Source: Fibrobacter sp. UBA7003 (GTDB taxonomy: Bacteria > Fibrobacterota > Fibrobacteria > Fibrobacterales > Fibrobacteraceae). From it: a stretch of 64,000 nucleotides of DNA. Under the pieces are notes generated by a model. That model did not search any database. It saw only the letters and a list, made by a program, of their open reading frames with translations, and was not told where the DNA came from. Location of the stretch: assembly GCA_002449765.1 (NCBI GenBank), contig DJXN01000012.1:186001-250000 (forward strand), in the 5' to 3' direction. Each line of letters begins with the position of its first letter. Within the stretch, counting starts at the first letter, position 1. This document shows, piece by piece, positions 18,803 to 27,152 of the stretch. A program made the translations under genes and the position numbers.

Positions 18803-18829
18803 AAAAGCCCGCTGGAAGCGGGCTTCTTA
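18803..18829. terminator. Bidirectional terminator between holA and pilQ
   Basis: A perfect eight-base stem (AAGCCCGC, 18805-18812, with GCGGGCTT, 18818-18825) encloses a five-base loop. A-rich and T-rich flanks let it act for both convergent genes. Confidence 0.75.
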
Positions 18830-18846
18830 AGTTCTTGCGGGACAGC

Positions 18847-20403
18847 CTAGTTCCAGTCGTCCTGGACTTCTTCGGTAGCAGGAACAGCCGGAGCAGCGGC
18901 AGCAGGTTCCTCGGCCGGAGCAGGCTCTTCGGCAGCCGGGGCCGGTTCTGCGGCAGGAGCCGGAGCGGGTTCAGCGGCCGGCTGAGCCGCGGGAGCCGCT
19001 TCCTGCGCGGGCTGTTCAACCTTCTTCGCCTGCGGGGCTTCCTGCTGGTCCTTCACTTCGGCAGCGGGTTCAGAGATATCCACGTTGCCGATGTAGTTGC
19101 GGATGATACGCGGCGTCACGAAAATCACGAGGTCCTTCTTGGTGACGGACTTGCGAGAATACTTGAAGAGGTTGCCGAAGAACGGGATATCCTTGAGGAA
19201 CGGGATGCCGCTTTCGGATTCCTGGGTTTCGTTGCGGGTCAGGCCACCGATAATCACGGTTTCGCCGTCGGCCACCACGACCTTCGTCTTCGCTTCCTGA
19301 GTGCTGATCACGATTTCGCCCTTGGAGTCGTAATCGTAGGAGTTGTTCTCGGGATGCAGGTCGAGCAAGATGCGGTTGTCGCCCGAAACGTGCGGGGTCA
19401 CCGTCAGCTTGATACCCGTTTCCACGAGCTGCGTCGAAGATTCACCGCTGTCGTCAATCACGCGGATAGAGACCTTGTCACCCATGAACACCTGGGCTTC
19501 GGTATTGTCGAGGGTGGAGACCTGCGGAGACGCCAGCACTTCGGTCGAAGCGTCGCCCATCAAGTTCGAAATCGCAAGCTGGAGATGGTTGTCGAGGAGG
19601 CTCGTGGTAATAGCGGTGGAAGCGCCGCTCACAGCAGGCGAGACACCGTTGTTCGGGAAAGACTGAACCACGGCTCCGGCACGGGTAGCATTCGCGGCGG
19701 TTCCGTTCGCAGCACTCGCAGTTCCCGGCGTAAGCACGGTTCCATTGCCCATGGTCGCCGTCCAGTCCACACCGAGTTCGCGGGCGCGCTGGCTGTTCAC
19801 CACCACGAGTTTCGCGGTAATCATGATCTGGAGCGTTTCCACATCGAGTTCGGTAAGGGCATTTTCCATCTGCTCGATTTTCGAATCGGTATCGTAGACG
19901 ATGATGGAGTTCGTGCGTTCCACGACCGTAATGCGGCCACGGCCACTCTTCATGCTTTCAAGCACCTTCACGAGTTCATCGGCCTTCGCGTGGTGAATCT
20001 GGAAGTTCTTGCGGACGAGCGGAGCCGTATCTTCCTGCTGCTTTTCTTCGTCGGCAATCTTCTTCTGCTTCGCCTGGTAAGTGCTCAAGCGCTGCACCAC
20101 GATGTACTTGTCCTGGATAACCCAGGTCAGGTCGTTGATTTCGCAGATAATGTCAAGTGTTTCCTGCCAAGTCTTCTTCGTGACCTTGAGGCTCATCTTG
20201 CCCTTCACATCGGGAGCAAGCAAGATATCGACACCCGCAACCACGGACACCGAGCGGAACACGGCACTGAAGTCCGTATCCACGAACGAGAAGTCGTACA
20301 GCTTCTTGTTGGGTTCCACGGAACCCGACGCGGGGGCAGCACAGACCGAGGAGAGTCCCAAAACCAGGGACAGGACCATGAGTATTTTAATCAGCTTTTT
20401 CAC
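18847..20403 (-). CDS. pilQ: Type IV pilus secretin PilQ
   Basis: PilQ is the outer-membrane ring through which the pilus passes. The 518-residue product has a signal peptide (cleavage near CAAPA), a secretin/TonB short N-terminal domain (about residues 38-105), an N1-type domain (about 130-190) and the secretin domain to about residue 430, with VLASPQVSTLDN, GETVIIGGLTRN and DLVIFVTPRIIR. After it comes a tail of about 75 residues rich in Ala, Pro and Glu. The AMIN domains found at the N-terminus of proteobacterial PilQ are missing; an AMIN-like domain is instead on the neighbouring PilP-like protein. It is the last gene of the pilM operon. Confidence 0.92.
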   Translation of the reverse strand: MKKLIKILMVLSLVLGLSSVCAAPASGSVEPNKKLYDFSFVDTDFSAVFRSVSVVAGVDILLAPDVKGKMSLKVTKKTWQETLDIICEINDLTWVIQDKYIVVQRLSTYQAKQKKIADEEKQQEDTAPLVRKNFQIHHAKADELVKVLESMKSGRGRITVVERTNSIIVYDTDSKIEQMENALTELDVETLQIMITAKLVVVNSQRARELGVDWTATMGNGTVLTPGTASAANGTAANATRAGAVVQSFPNNGVSPAVSGASTAITTSLLDNHLQLAISNLMGDASTEVLASPQVSTLDNTEAQVFMGDKVSIRVIDDSGESSTQLVETGIKLTVTPHVSGDNRILLDLHPENNSYDYDSKGEIVISTQEAKTKVVVADGETVIIGGLTRNETQESESGIPFLKDIPFFGNLFKYSRKSVTKKDLVIFVTPRIIRNYIGNVDISEPAAEVKDQQEAPQAKKVEQPAQEAAPAAQPAAEPAPAPAAEPAPAAEEPAPAEEPAAAAPAVPATEEVQDDWN

Positions 20404-22430
20404 TTTTGACCCCCAAATTTATCGGGAAGACCCATAGAGTAGCGACGGCTCACGCCAAATTCTTGAATAAGGAAGAGCACGTCTGTTTGTGTGATTTTAA
20501 GAACTTTTCCGTTGAGAATCTTGTCGCCTTCCTTGAGCGTGTAGGAGATGGAAGGATTCTTGGATTCCACGAGGAGCGCCATCGGGACATCGGATTCCCA
20601 GATGATACCGACAAGTTCGACCTGGTCGATGTTGATGCCTTCTTCGACGAGGCCCTTGATTTCGACGAACGGGTCGCGACGGCCGAAAGAACTGTAAGTA
20701 ACGCGGTCATCATAGAGGCCATCAAGCTGGCTTCCGGCAACCTCGCCACCCTCGGAAACAATTTCGCCCCTTTCCTTGTCGACCTGTTTCAGGCGTTCAA
20801 TCTGCACGGCGGAAAGTTCGTCCATGTAGCTCACGGCGCGCTTGTTCACGAAACCGATGTGGCTACCGTGCTGCACCTTGCAGTAGAGACCCGAAACGTC
20901 GAGGCTCACCAGGCGTTCGCCGAAGGTAAGGCGCTTCAGCACCTGGGAATTGTCGTTGGGCGCGGCAAAGAGTTCGATTTCGTCGGCGACGACGATGAGT
21001 TCGCGGACGACCGGACGCAGGTGGAATGTCTGCGAGCCAGAGACTAGCTTCTTGCTTTCCTTGTCGTGCTTGTTCACGAAAGACTCAAACGACGGCTTCT
21101 CTTCGGAAGACTTCATCCAGTCGCGAACGAAAATTCCATCCGGATGGGCGCTCCAGAAAAGGAACCCGTCCTTCTTGATGGTCGTTTCGCGGACCTGCAA
21201 AATCAGGGCGCCTTCCTGCACCACGATTACCGGAGCAACACCGGCCTTGAGCTGGACCTTGAGACCGTTTGCGCCCCAGGTGACATGCTTTACGAGAGTG
21301 CCTGCGCCAATCTTGAATATCGGGGACTTCTGCGGACCCGCAAGGCCAATCGTGATGACGGCCGCCTTGTCCGGGCCAGAAACGTTCTGGATTTCAATCG
21401 GAGTCGTCGCCACCAGGCGGAACTGTTCCATGCCCGAGCCGACAAGCACCGTCATTTCCTTAAGGTTCGGAAGCAGCGCCGAAATCTTGCCACCTTCCCT
21501 GATGGCCTTGTCAAGGTTCTTCTGTTCCTCGGCGAGACGCTTTTCTTCTTCCTTCGCAGCCTTTTCCGCAGCCTTCTTCTCTTCGAGGGCGCGCTTCTCG
21601 GCTTCCTTCCTTTCGGCAGCTTCGCGCTTGCGTTCTTCGAGAGCAGCCTTTTCTGCAGCCTTCTTTTCTTCGAGGGCACGCTTTTCAGCGGCCTTCTTAT
21701 CGAGCGCAGCCTGCTTCGCAGCGGCCTTCTTCTCTTCGGCGAGACGCTTCTTTTCTTCGAGGGCGGCCTTTTCCGCTGCCTTCTTGTCGAGCGCAGCCTG
21801 TTTCTCGGCAGCCTTCTTCTCTTCGGCGAGGCGCTTCTTTTCTTCGAGGGCGGCTTTTTCCGCTGCCTTCTTGTCAAGCGCAGCCTGCTTCTCGGCAGCC
21901 TTCTTCTCTTCGGCGAGGCGCTTCTTTTCTTCGAGGGCGGCCTTTTCCGCTGCCTTCTTGTCGAGCGCGGCCTGCTTCTCGGCAGCCTTCTTGCGGTCGG
22001 CAAACAACTTGGAGAGCGTCCAGGACTTTCCGTTCTTGCCGTTGAAAGTCAGCTTGAAGTCAGACTTTTCAAGAGCAATGGCATTCTTGTCCGTATTGAT
22101 GGCCGAACCGACAGCCATTTCCACCTTCAAGAAATCCGTCCCGTGGAACGGTTCCTTGAAAACGCGGATAGCCTTCACCCAATCGCTGGAGGCGTCCACA
22201 TCGAACACACCCTCGCCAAGGGCGAAAGTCGTCGCGGAGAATCCGAGCGTGAGCCTGTGGGTCTTGGCGTCATATTTCTGGAAGAACGTCGGCAAATCGG
22301 AATCCGACGCAAACTGGAACGTCATCGCGCATTTCTTGGAATCGCAGTTAAAACGCACATCCTTGATCTGGGCTGCATTGGCGGCCACCGCGACGAACAG
22401 GAACAAAGCAATTAATTTGTTCTTTATCAT
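20400..22430 (-). CDS. pilP: Mosaic PilP-like pilus protein: AMIN, Lys/Ala/Glu coil, SH3, PilP domains
   Basis: PilP is the periplasmic lipoprotein that connects PilNO to the secretin. This 676-residue protein is about four times the usual length. It has a Sec signal (AVAANA, cleavage near residue 19), an AMIN-like domain (about 20-135), a charged repeat region (about 147-312) predicted to form a long helix, an SH3-like domain (about 478-533, ELFAAPNDNSQVLKRLTFGE), and a C-terminal PilP domain (about 575-676; FGRRDPF, VELVGIIW, YTLKEGDKILNGKVLKI). No lipobox is seen, so the AMIN domain may replace the lipid as anchor by binding peptidoglycan. The start overlaps the pilO stop, and its end overlaps the pilQ start. 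Confidence 0.85.
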   Translation of the reverse strand: MIKNKLIALFLFVAVAANAAQIKDVRFNCDSKKCAMTFQFASDSDLPTFFQKYDAKTHRLTLGFSATTFALGEGVFDVDASSDWVKAIRVFKEPFHGTDFLKVEMAVGSAINTDKNAIALEKSDFKLTFNGKNGKSWTLSKLFADRKKAAEKQAALDKKAAEKAALEEKKRLAEEKKAAEKQAALDKKAAEKAALEEKKRLAEEKKAAEKQAALDKKAAEKAALEEKKRLAEEKKAAAKQAALDKKAAEKRALEEKKAAEKAALEERKREAAERKEAEKRALEEKKAAEKAAKEEEKRLAEEQKNLDKAIREGGKISALLPNLKEMTVLVGSGMEQFRLVATTPIEIQNVSGPDKAAVITIGLAGPQKSPIFKIGAGTLVKHVTWGANGLKVQLKAGVAPVIVVQEGALILQVRETTIKKDGFLFWSAHPDGIFVRDWMKSSEEKPSFESFVNKHDKESKKLVSGSQTFHLRPVVRELIVVADEIELFAAPNDNSQVLKRLTFGERLVSLDVSGLYCKVQHGSHIGFVNKRAVSYMDELSAVQIERLKQVDKERGEIVSEGGEVAGSQLDGLYDDRVTYSSFGRRDPFVEIKGLVEEGINIDQVELVGIIWESDVPMALLVESKNPSISYTLKEGDKILNGKVLKITQTDVLFLIQEFGVSRRYSMGLPDKFGGQK
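21660..22005. repeat. 87-bp tandem repeats inside the pilP-like gene
   Basis: Four phased copies of an 87-bp unit (29 codons) can be aligned on TTCTTrTCrAGCGC at 21694, 21781, 21868 and 21955, each exactly 87 bases apart. The encoded unit begins KKAAEKQAALDKKAAEKAAL. Copy number could vary between strains by slippage or recombination. Confidence 0.9.
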
Positions 22431-23026
22431 TGGGCAACCTTCTTGGATGTATAGGTGGTCAGGTTGAACGAGACCGACACCGTAATAGGCGTCCAGCCGT
22501 GCGTTTCAGCCTTCTGGAGTTCTGCAGCAATTCCCGAGTAGCGGTTCAAGCGGAGGTTCGTAATCGCAGTCGGATAGTTGAAGTTTGCGATTTCGGCGAA
22601 CAGGTAGCCAAGCATGTGGTAACCGGAATTGACCGCGATGGAGTAGCGGTTTTCCACGTAGTGTTCCTTCGGCGAAGAACCTTCGGGGTTGAACCTCTGA
22701 ATTTGCACGCCGGAGCTGCGGAGCACGGCGTAGAGGTCCTGCAAACGCAGCGGGACCTTTTCCTCTTCGGGGAACATCTCCTTCAGTTTTTCGAAGTCCT
22801 TCTCGGCCTGCACCAGTTGCAGTTCGAGTTCGGCAATGCGGTGCTTCTTTGCATTAATTTTGTCGAGTTCCGACTGTGCGGCATCGCGTTCGCGTTCGAG
22901 TCGATCACGGTCCTGCACGAACGGATCCCACACATAAGAATACAGGCAATAGCCCGCAGCCAAAAGCAAAAGGACTACGACTATCGCGTATATGTTCTTC
23001 TTATCCTTGAAATCTATATTTCCCAT
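22427..23026 (-). CDS. pilO: Type IV pilus inner-membrane protein PilO
   Basis: PilO pairs with PilN to form the periplasmic alignment complex. The 199-residue product has a short cytoplasmic tail, one membrane segment (about residues 12-31), a coiled-coil (about 36-85, ERERDAAQSELDKINAKKHR) and a ferredoxin-like C-terminal domain (FPEEEKVPLRLQDLY, then YSIAVNSGYHMLGYLFAEI). The family match is good despite low identity. It sits in the order M-N-O-P-Q. Confidence 0.92.
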   Translation of the reverse strand: MGNIDFKDKKNIYAIVVVLLLLAAGYCLYSYVWDPFVQDRDRLERERDAAQSELDKINAKKHRIAELELQLVQAEKDFEKLKEMFPEEEKVPLRLQDLYAVLRSSGVQIQRFNPEGSSPKEHYVENRYSIAVNSGYHMLGYLFAEIANFNYPTAITNLRLNRYSGIAAELQKAETHGWTPITVSVSFNLTTYTSKKVAQ

Positions 23027-23027
23027 A

Positions 23028-23639
23028 CTAGCCCTCCCCCAGATCCTGTTTCAGGACAACCTTGATGGTGAAGCTGTAGGCTTCCTCGCCATCGACCTTC
23101 GTCGTGGCGATTGTAAGTAAAGTAACCTTGTCGATACTCACCTGTTTTTCGAGCTTGACCATATACTCGGCCACCTCGGAGAAGTCGAACGTCGTCCCCT
23201 TCATTTCGAGGTTGTCCTCGGAAACCTGGTTCAAGCTCGTGAGCCACATGTTGGGAGGCAACACCGAGGATACATTCTCGAACAGCACCACCCAGCGCTT
23301 CTTGCTCACCTGGATGCTCTTGAGCGCGTTGATCTTGGTATTGACAATCGCCTGCTTCTGTTCGAGTTCGCCAATCTTGGTGAGCAGCGGACGTTCGCGT
23401 TCCACCTCCGACTTGATGCGTTCGACATCGCTTTGCAGACCCGATATCGTTTCGGTCGTGAAAGAGTAGAGCATCATCGCCGCAACGATTGCGACAATCA
23501 TTGCCACCGTAGGCCATACCACACGGCGGTCCGTGATCCACGAGAAATCCTTCTGCGCCTTGCGGTATTCACCGGGCAAAAGGTTAATAGATATGCAAAG
23601 GGATTTCTTCGCTACATTCTTTGTCTTTTTAGCAGCCAT
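23028..23639 (-). CDS. pilN: Type IV pilus assembly protein PilN
   Basis: PilN is an inner-membrane partner of PilM and PilO. The 203-residue product begins with a cytoplasmic segment containing INLLPGEYRKAQ, the PilM-binding motif of PilN (consensus INLLP), then one membrane segment (about residues 43-62), a coiled-coil (about 65-105) and a C-terminal domain with VLPPNMWLTSL. The start overlaps the pilM stop by one base. Confidence 0.93.
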   Translation of the reverse strand: MAAKKTKNVAKKSLCISINLLPGEYRKAQKDFSWITDRRVVWPTVAMIVAIVAAMMLYSFTTETISGLQSDVERIKSEVERERPLLTKIGELEQKQAIVNTKINALKSIQVSKKRWVVLFENVSSVLPPNMWLTSLNQVSEDNLEMKGTTFDFSEVAEYMVKLEKQVSIDKVTLLTIATTKVDGEEAYSFTIKVVLKQDLGEG

Positions 23640-24787
23640 TAGAATTTCCTCATTGCAAGGCCCAGAGCGGGCGCCAGGATGTTAGAAAGCGCAAGCGACA
23701 CGCCCGACTCCCCGACGACGCTCGCGTCACATTCCACATAGCGGAAGGGGTTGACCGTATCGGTTTCGACACCGGAATGCTCGGCAATAAAAGCCCTGAG
23801 CCCGGGGATGGAAGCTCCGCCTCCACCCAAGAGAATCTTGTTCAAAGGTTCGGAGTCTTCGGACGAGGAGAAGTAGCGGATACCGAACTCGACCTGCGCC
23901 ATGATGTCTTCGAAAGAAAGCTTCAGGGCTTCTTCCACTTCGGCTTCGGAATACCCGTCCACGATGCCCAGATCGCCCGTTTCGAACAACTGATGGCACT
24001 TCGCGGCATCGATGCCCAGCGTGACGCCGAGCTTTGCGATAATCATATCGATGGAACCGCCGGTCATGGCACGCATGGAGTGGAACTTGCCCCCCTGGAT
24101 GAACCCGATGCTCATCTTCTTCTCGCCAATATTGATAACGGCGGTCGTCTGCTTCAGGTCGTCCTCGGACGCGGTCACCACGAACGCATTCAGGAGACCG
24201 AAAATATCTACATCCATCGCGGTAAGCTTGAGTCCCTTGATGGTAAAGAACTGTGCCCAGGAATCGAGAAGTGCGTTCTTCGCGGCGACTACGTTCGCCT
24301 TCACCTCGTCGCCTTCCCTGGACTCGACCTCGTAGTCGATGACGTTGTCCTGGTCGTCGAAGGGCGGACGGGACTGCGCAGTCTGAAGAATAATGGCGGC
24401 CTCGTTTCCGTTTTTCGGGACCTTGACGCTCAGGCGGTCCACCAGCACGCCACCGGCGCCAGCACCGCAGTTCACGCAGGCAACAAGGTCCGTATTCGGG
24501 TCGCGCGGATGGCGAAGCATCAGCTTGGAGAGGGCTTCGCTCAGAAGTTCGTAGCCATCCTTCTCCTTCTTGCCGTCAGGGCCCGTCGGGGCCTCGTCGC
24601 CTTCACGGCGCTGGATTTCTCCGTTGACAATGGCGCCCTCAGGAACGGGCTCCGTATCGATTTCGACGACAACTCGGCCTCCGCGACTGTTATGGTAAAC
24701 CTTCACGTACTTGATGCTGTAGTGGCCAACATCGATGCCGATTGTCTCGCGTTCACCGCGAATTCGAGCAATTAATCCTAAAGCCAA
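23639..24787 (-). CDS. pilM: Type IV pilus assembly protein PilM
   Basis: PilM is a cytoplasmic actin-like ATPase that binds the PilN tail. The 382-residue product has the actin-fold phosphate loops IGIDVGHYSIKYVKV (about residues 17-31) and AVINIGEKKMSIGFI, and the adenosine motif ILLGGGGASIPGLRAF. The reading starts at TTG 24787, which has GGAG seven bases upstream; no better ATG is near. A near-consensus promoter lies just ahead, so this is the first gene of the pilus operon. Confidence 0.94.
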   Translation of the reverse strand: MALGLIARIRGERETIGIDVGHYSIKYVKVYHNSRGGRVVVEIDTEPVPEGAIVNGEIQRREGDEAPTGPDGKKEKDGYELLSEALSKLMLRHPRDPNTDLVACVNCGAGAGGVLVDRLSVKVPKNGNEAAIILQTAQSRPPFDDQDNVIDYEVESREGDEVKANVVAAKNALLDSWAQFFTIKGLKLTAMDVDIFGLLNAFVVTASEDDLKQTTAVINIGEKKMSIGFIQGGKFHSMRAMTGGSIDMIIAKLGVTLGIDAAKCHQLFETGDLGIVDGYSEAEVEEALKLSFEDIMAQVEFGIRYFSSSEDSEPLNKILLGGGGASIPGLRAFIAEHSGVETDTVNPFRYVECDASVVGESGVSLALSNILAPALGLAMRKF

Positions 24788-24820
24788 AGTAAAACTCCGA
24801 TCGGAAACAGTACTATCCTA

Positions 24821-24849
24821 ATTCTACCTTTATAAAATCGAAATGTCAA
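24821..24849 (-). promoter_or_regulatory. Strong sigma-70-type promoter of the pilMNOPQ operon
   Basis: On the minus strand TTGACA (24849-24844) and TAGAAT (24826-24821) are exactly 17 bases apart, close to the perfect consensus. The start point would be near 24814, giving a leader of about 27 bases with a GGAG before the pilM TTG. Confidence 0.85.
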
Positions 24850-24908
24850 GCAAAAAAACGTCTAAGTCATTGAAAATTATATAGTTAGCGCATTTTTCGG
24901 GGTGTTTT

Positions 24909-25901
24909 TCAGCCCTTTTTCGACTTATGGAGCTCAAATATGTACTGAAGCACCCTTTCCTGGGTCCAACCGAAGGCTCCGGAGAAGGATGCTGTCATGG
25001 AATAGAGCTCAGGATGTTCAGCGTTTTTTTGCCCCAAACTGCGCAAAATCTCAATTTCCACATCTTCCGGGCCGAAGCTCGGGAGCTCAAAATGAATCCG
25101 TATATGCTGTCCGCTTGCACACTCGACCGGCAGCCCGATAAGGATACCGCCCGCCGAAAGGTCGTAGAGCAGGCCGGTGCACTTTTTCCCGTCCGGCAGT
25201 TCCGCCTCGACATCGAAATTCACGATTTCACGGCGCCAGCGACGCAGCTGCTGTTTTTCAAGCTGGCAGGAATGCCGGAGCACCAGGATTCCCGGTTCGC
25301 ACCTCGCAACCCTGATGGTCGTAGAATAGACGGCATCCTCAGGACGGGTCCAGCGGACCTTCACCTCGCGCCCCACAAAGGAGGACGCCGGGCCGAAACT
25401 TCCGTCGTACGAGACCCCCCATTCCTTCTCCGCACGCCATACAATTTCGGAATGTTTGAGTTTGGCCCCGCCACCATCCAGGAGCAGGTCCACGCGGTTC
25501 CCCACGTTGAACTGGCGCGTGCTGGCAATGACCGAGAACGGGTTTGCCGCATCGAACTTGAGCTTGTCGCGCAGCCGCGCCACGGCTTCGAGCGTCTCGT
25601 CGCGAACATTGTCCACGTTACGGAACTCGTAGAAATCCGAAACCGCAGCCTCGAACAGATGCGAGGAGTTGAGCACCGCATCCTTGTTCTCGAACTTGGA
25701 GGCTCGGACCAGTTTTTCGAGCGTGCGAATTTCCTTCGGGCTCAGGTTGTATTCCGCCACCTTGAGGTCGAAATCCTTCGTGCCGAACATCTCCTCGTTC
25801 TCGCGACGGTCGTTGGAACGCTGTATTTCCACCAACACGAGGAGCAATAGCCCCAAAATCAGGAGCACTACTATCAATAGGAGATGAGACGGCAGAATCA
25901 T
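24909..25901 (-). CDS. Membrane-anchored PilZ-domain protein
   Basis: The 330-residue product has one N-terminal membrane segment (about residues 5-24), a cytoplasmic helical region, a YcgR/PilZN-like domain (about 125-220, GNRVDLLLDGGG) and a C-terminal PilZ domain. The cyclic-di-GMP signature is present: an RxxxR motif (LRRWRRE) followed by DLSAGG, which fits the D/N-x-S-x-x-G pattern. It should therefore bind c-di-GMP and act at the inner membrane. It ends 122 bases before the pilM operon, so a role in pilus-based motility or adhesion is plausible but unproven. It starts four bases after pyrC' and appears to be the last gene of the pyr operon. Confidence 0.8.
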   Translation of the reverse strand: MILPSHLLLIVVLLILGLLLLVLVEIQRSNDRRENEEMFGTKDFDLKVAEYNLSPKEIRTLEKLVRASKFENKDAVLNSSHLFEAAVSDFYEFRNVDNVRDETLEAVARLRDKLKFDAANPFSVIASTRQFNVGNRVDLLLDGGGAKLKHSEIVWRAEKEWGVSYDGSFGPASSFVGREVKVRWTRPEDAVYSTTIRVARCEPGILVLRHSCQLEKQQLRRWRREIVNFDVEAELPDGKKCTGLLYDLSAGGILIGLPVECASGQHIRIHFELPSFGPEDVEIEILRSLGQKNAEHPELYSMTASFSGAFGWTQERVLQYIFELHKSKKG

Positions 25902-25904
25902 AGG

Positions 25905-27152
25905 CTACACCTCGGTCCACACCCCGCCGATGTAGGAGGCGACTATGGAAGACGGAATTTCCTTGCCCAGAAGCGGCGTGTTGCGCGTCTGGCCGGCGAA
26001 CAAGGTCGGGACGACCTTCGTCGGGCGGTCCGGGTCCAGGAGGACCAGGTTCGCCCGTCCGCCCTTCGCGATAGCGGAAGGGCAGGCGCCGGCCAACTGT
26101 GCCGGAGCGGTGGAAAGCAGTTCCACCGCGCGCGCGGCGGACAGCCGCGTGCAGAGCGGTTTCCAGATAGCGCCGAGCGCTATCTCCAGCGAAACCGCTC
26201 CCGGCACCGCATCTTCGAAATTCACTTCCTTGTCCTGACGCAACACCGGGTCGTGATTCATGCTGATTGCATTCACGATTCCCGATTCGAGCCCTTGCCA
26301 CAAGGCTTCGCGGTCTTCGGCAGAACGGAACGGCATCGGCACGTTGCAGTGCGAGTCGAGGTCGAACAGGCAGGAGTCGTCCAGGAGCAGATGGTAGACA
26401 TCCACGTCGCAGGTCACGTCCACGCCCTGCGCGCGCGCCGTCTCGATAAGTTTGAGCGTATCGCCACAGCTAACTTGTTTGAAATGCACCGGCACCTTGA
26501 GGAAGCGGGCCATTTCTAGAATCCTGAAGGCGGCAATCGTCTCGGCGATACGGGGAATTCCCTTCATGCCGAGCGTGTCGGCGTAGCAGCCCTCGTGCAC
26601 AAGCCCGTGATGGCGGAGCGAATCGTCGAGCGGCATAAAGAAGAATCGCTTGCCCGTCATGGAACCATATTCCATCGCGAGGCGCAAAAAGCGAGAGCGG
26701 GAGCAGTCCTTGTTGCCGTCCCCGAAACCGACGGCGCCGCCCTGGGCAAGTTCCACCATTTCGGCCAGGTCCTTGCACTGGTAGCCCATGCTGAAGGCTC
26801 CCAAGAAGGCGAACTCCATGCCGGACTTCGCACTCAGCTGCTGCATCGCGGTGAGTTTCTGAGAATCGTCAATCGGGTTTGCAGAACTTTCGTACAGCCC
26901 GCCGAAGAAGCCGCCACGGCGCATAGCAGAGACTCCGTCCCTGAACGTGTAGATATCGTCGCGGAGCGGTTCCTTGAAGTCGAGGCCGAGGCCGAAGAGC
27001 GCAGGAATTGCAAGAGCGCCCTTCGCATCGAATTCGTCGGTCTCTGCGGGAGCGGAATCTGCCCACGCGCCATCCACAAGGCACATCTTCGTCGGCTCGC
27101 CGAACTTCCCGTCCACGAACGGGCGAACGTTGTTCAAAACCACATTACGCAT
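25905..27152 (-). CDS. Dihydroorotase-like protein PyrC' lacking metal ligands
   Basis: The 415-residue product has the amidohydrolase fold of dihydroorotase, but the metal-binding HxH after strand 1 is gone: that region reads ALFGLGLDFKEP instead of the usual HVHLREP. The late TDHAPH motif has become MNHDPVLRQDK, while the following F.DAVPG is kept. It should be catalytically inactive. Inactive DHOase-like chains (PyrC') are known partners that hold aspartate transcarbamoylase together in Pseudomonas and others, and this gene overlaps pyrB. I infer the same structural role. ATG 27152 has GGAGG eight bases upstream and is preferred over GTG 27158. Confidence 0.82.
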   Translation of the reverse strand: MRNVVLNNVRPFVDGKFGEPTKMCLVDGAWADSAPAETDEFDAKGALAIPALFGLGLDFKEPLRDDIYTFRDGVSAMRRGGFFGGLYESSANPIDDSQKLTAMQQLSAKSGMEFAFLGAFSMGYQCKDLAEMVELAQGGAVGFGDGNKDCSRSRFLRLAMEYGSMTGKRFFFMPLDDSLRHHGLVHEGCYADTLGMKGIPRIAETIAAFRILEMARFLKVPVHFKQVSCGDTLKLIETARAQGVDVTCDVDVYHLLLDDSCLFDLDSHCNVPMPFRSAEDREALWQGLESGIVNAISMNHDPVLRQDKEVNFEDAVPGAVSLEIALGAIWKPLCTRLSAARAVELLSTAPAQLAGACPSAIAKGGRANLVLLDPDRPTKVVPTLFAGQTRNTPLLGKEIPSSIVASYIGGVWTEV

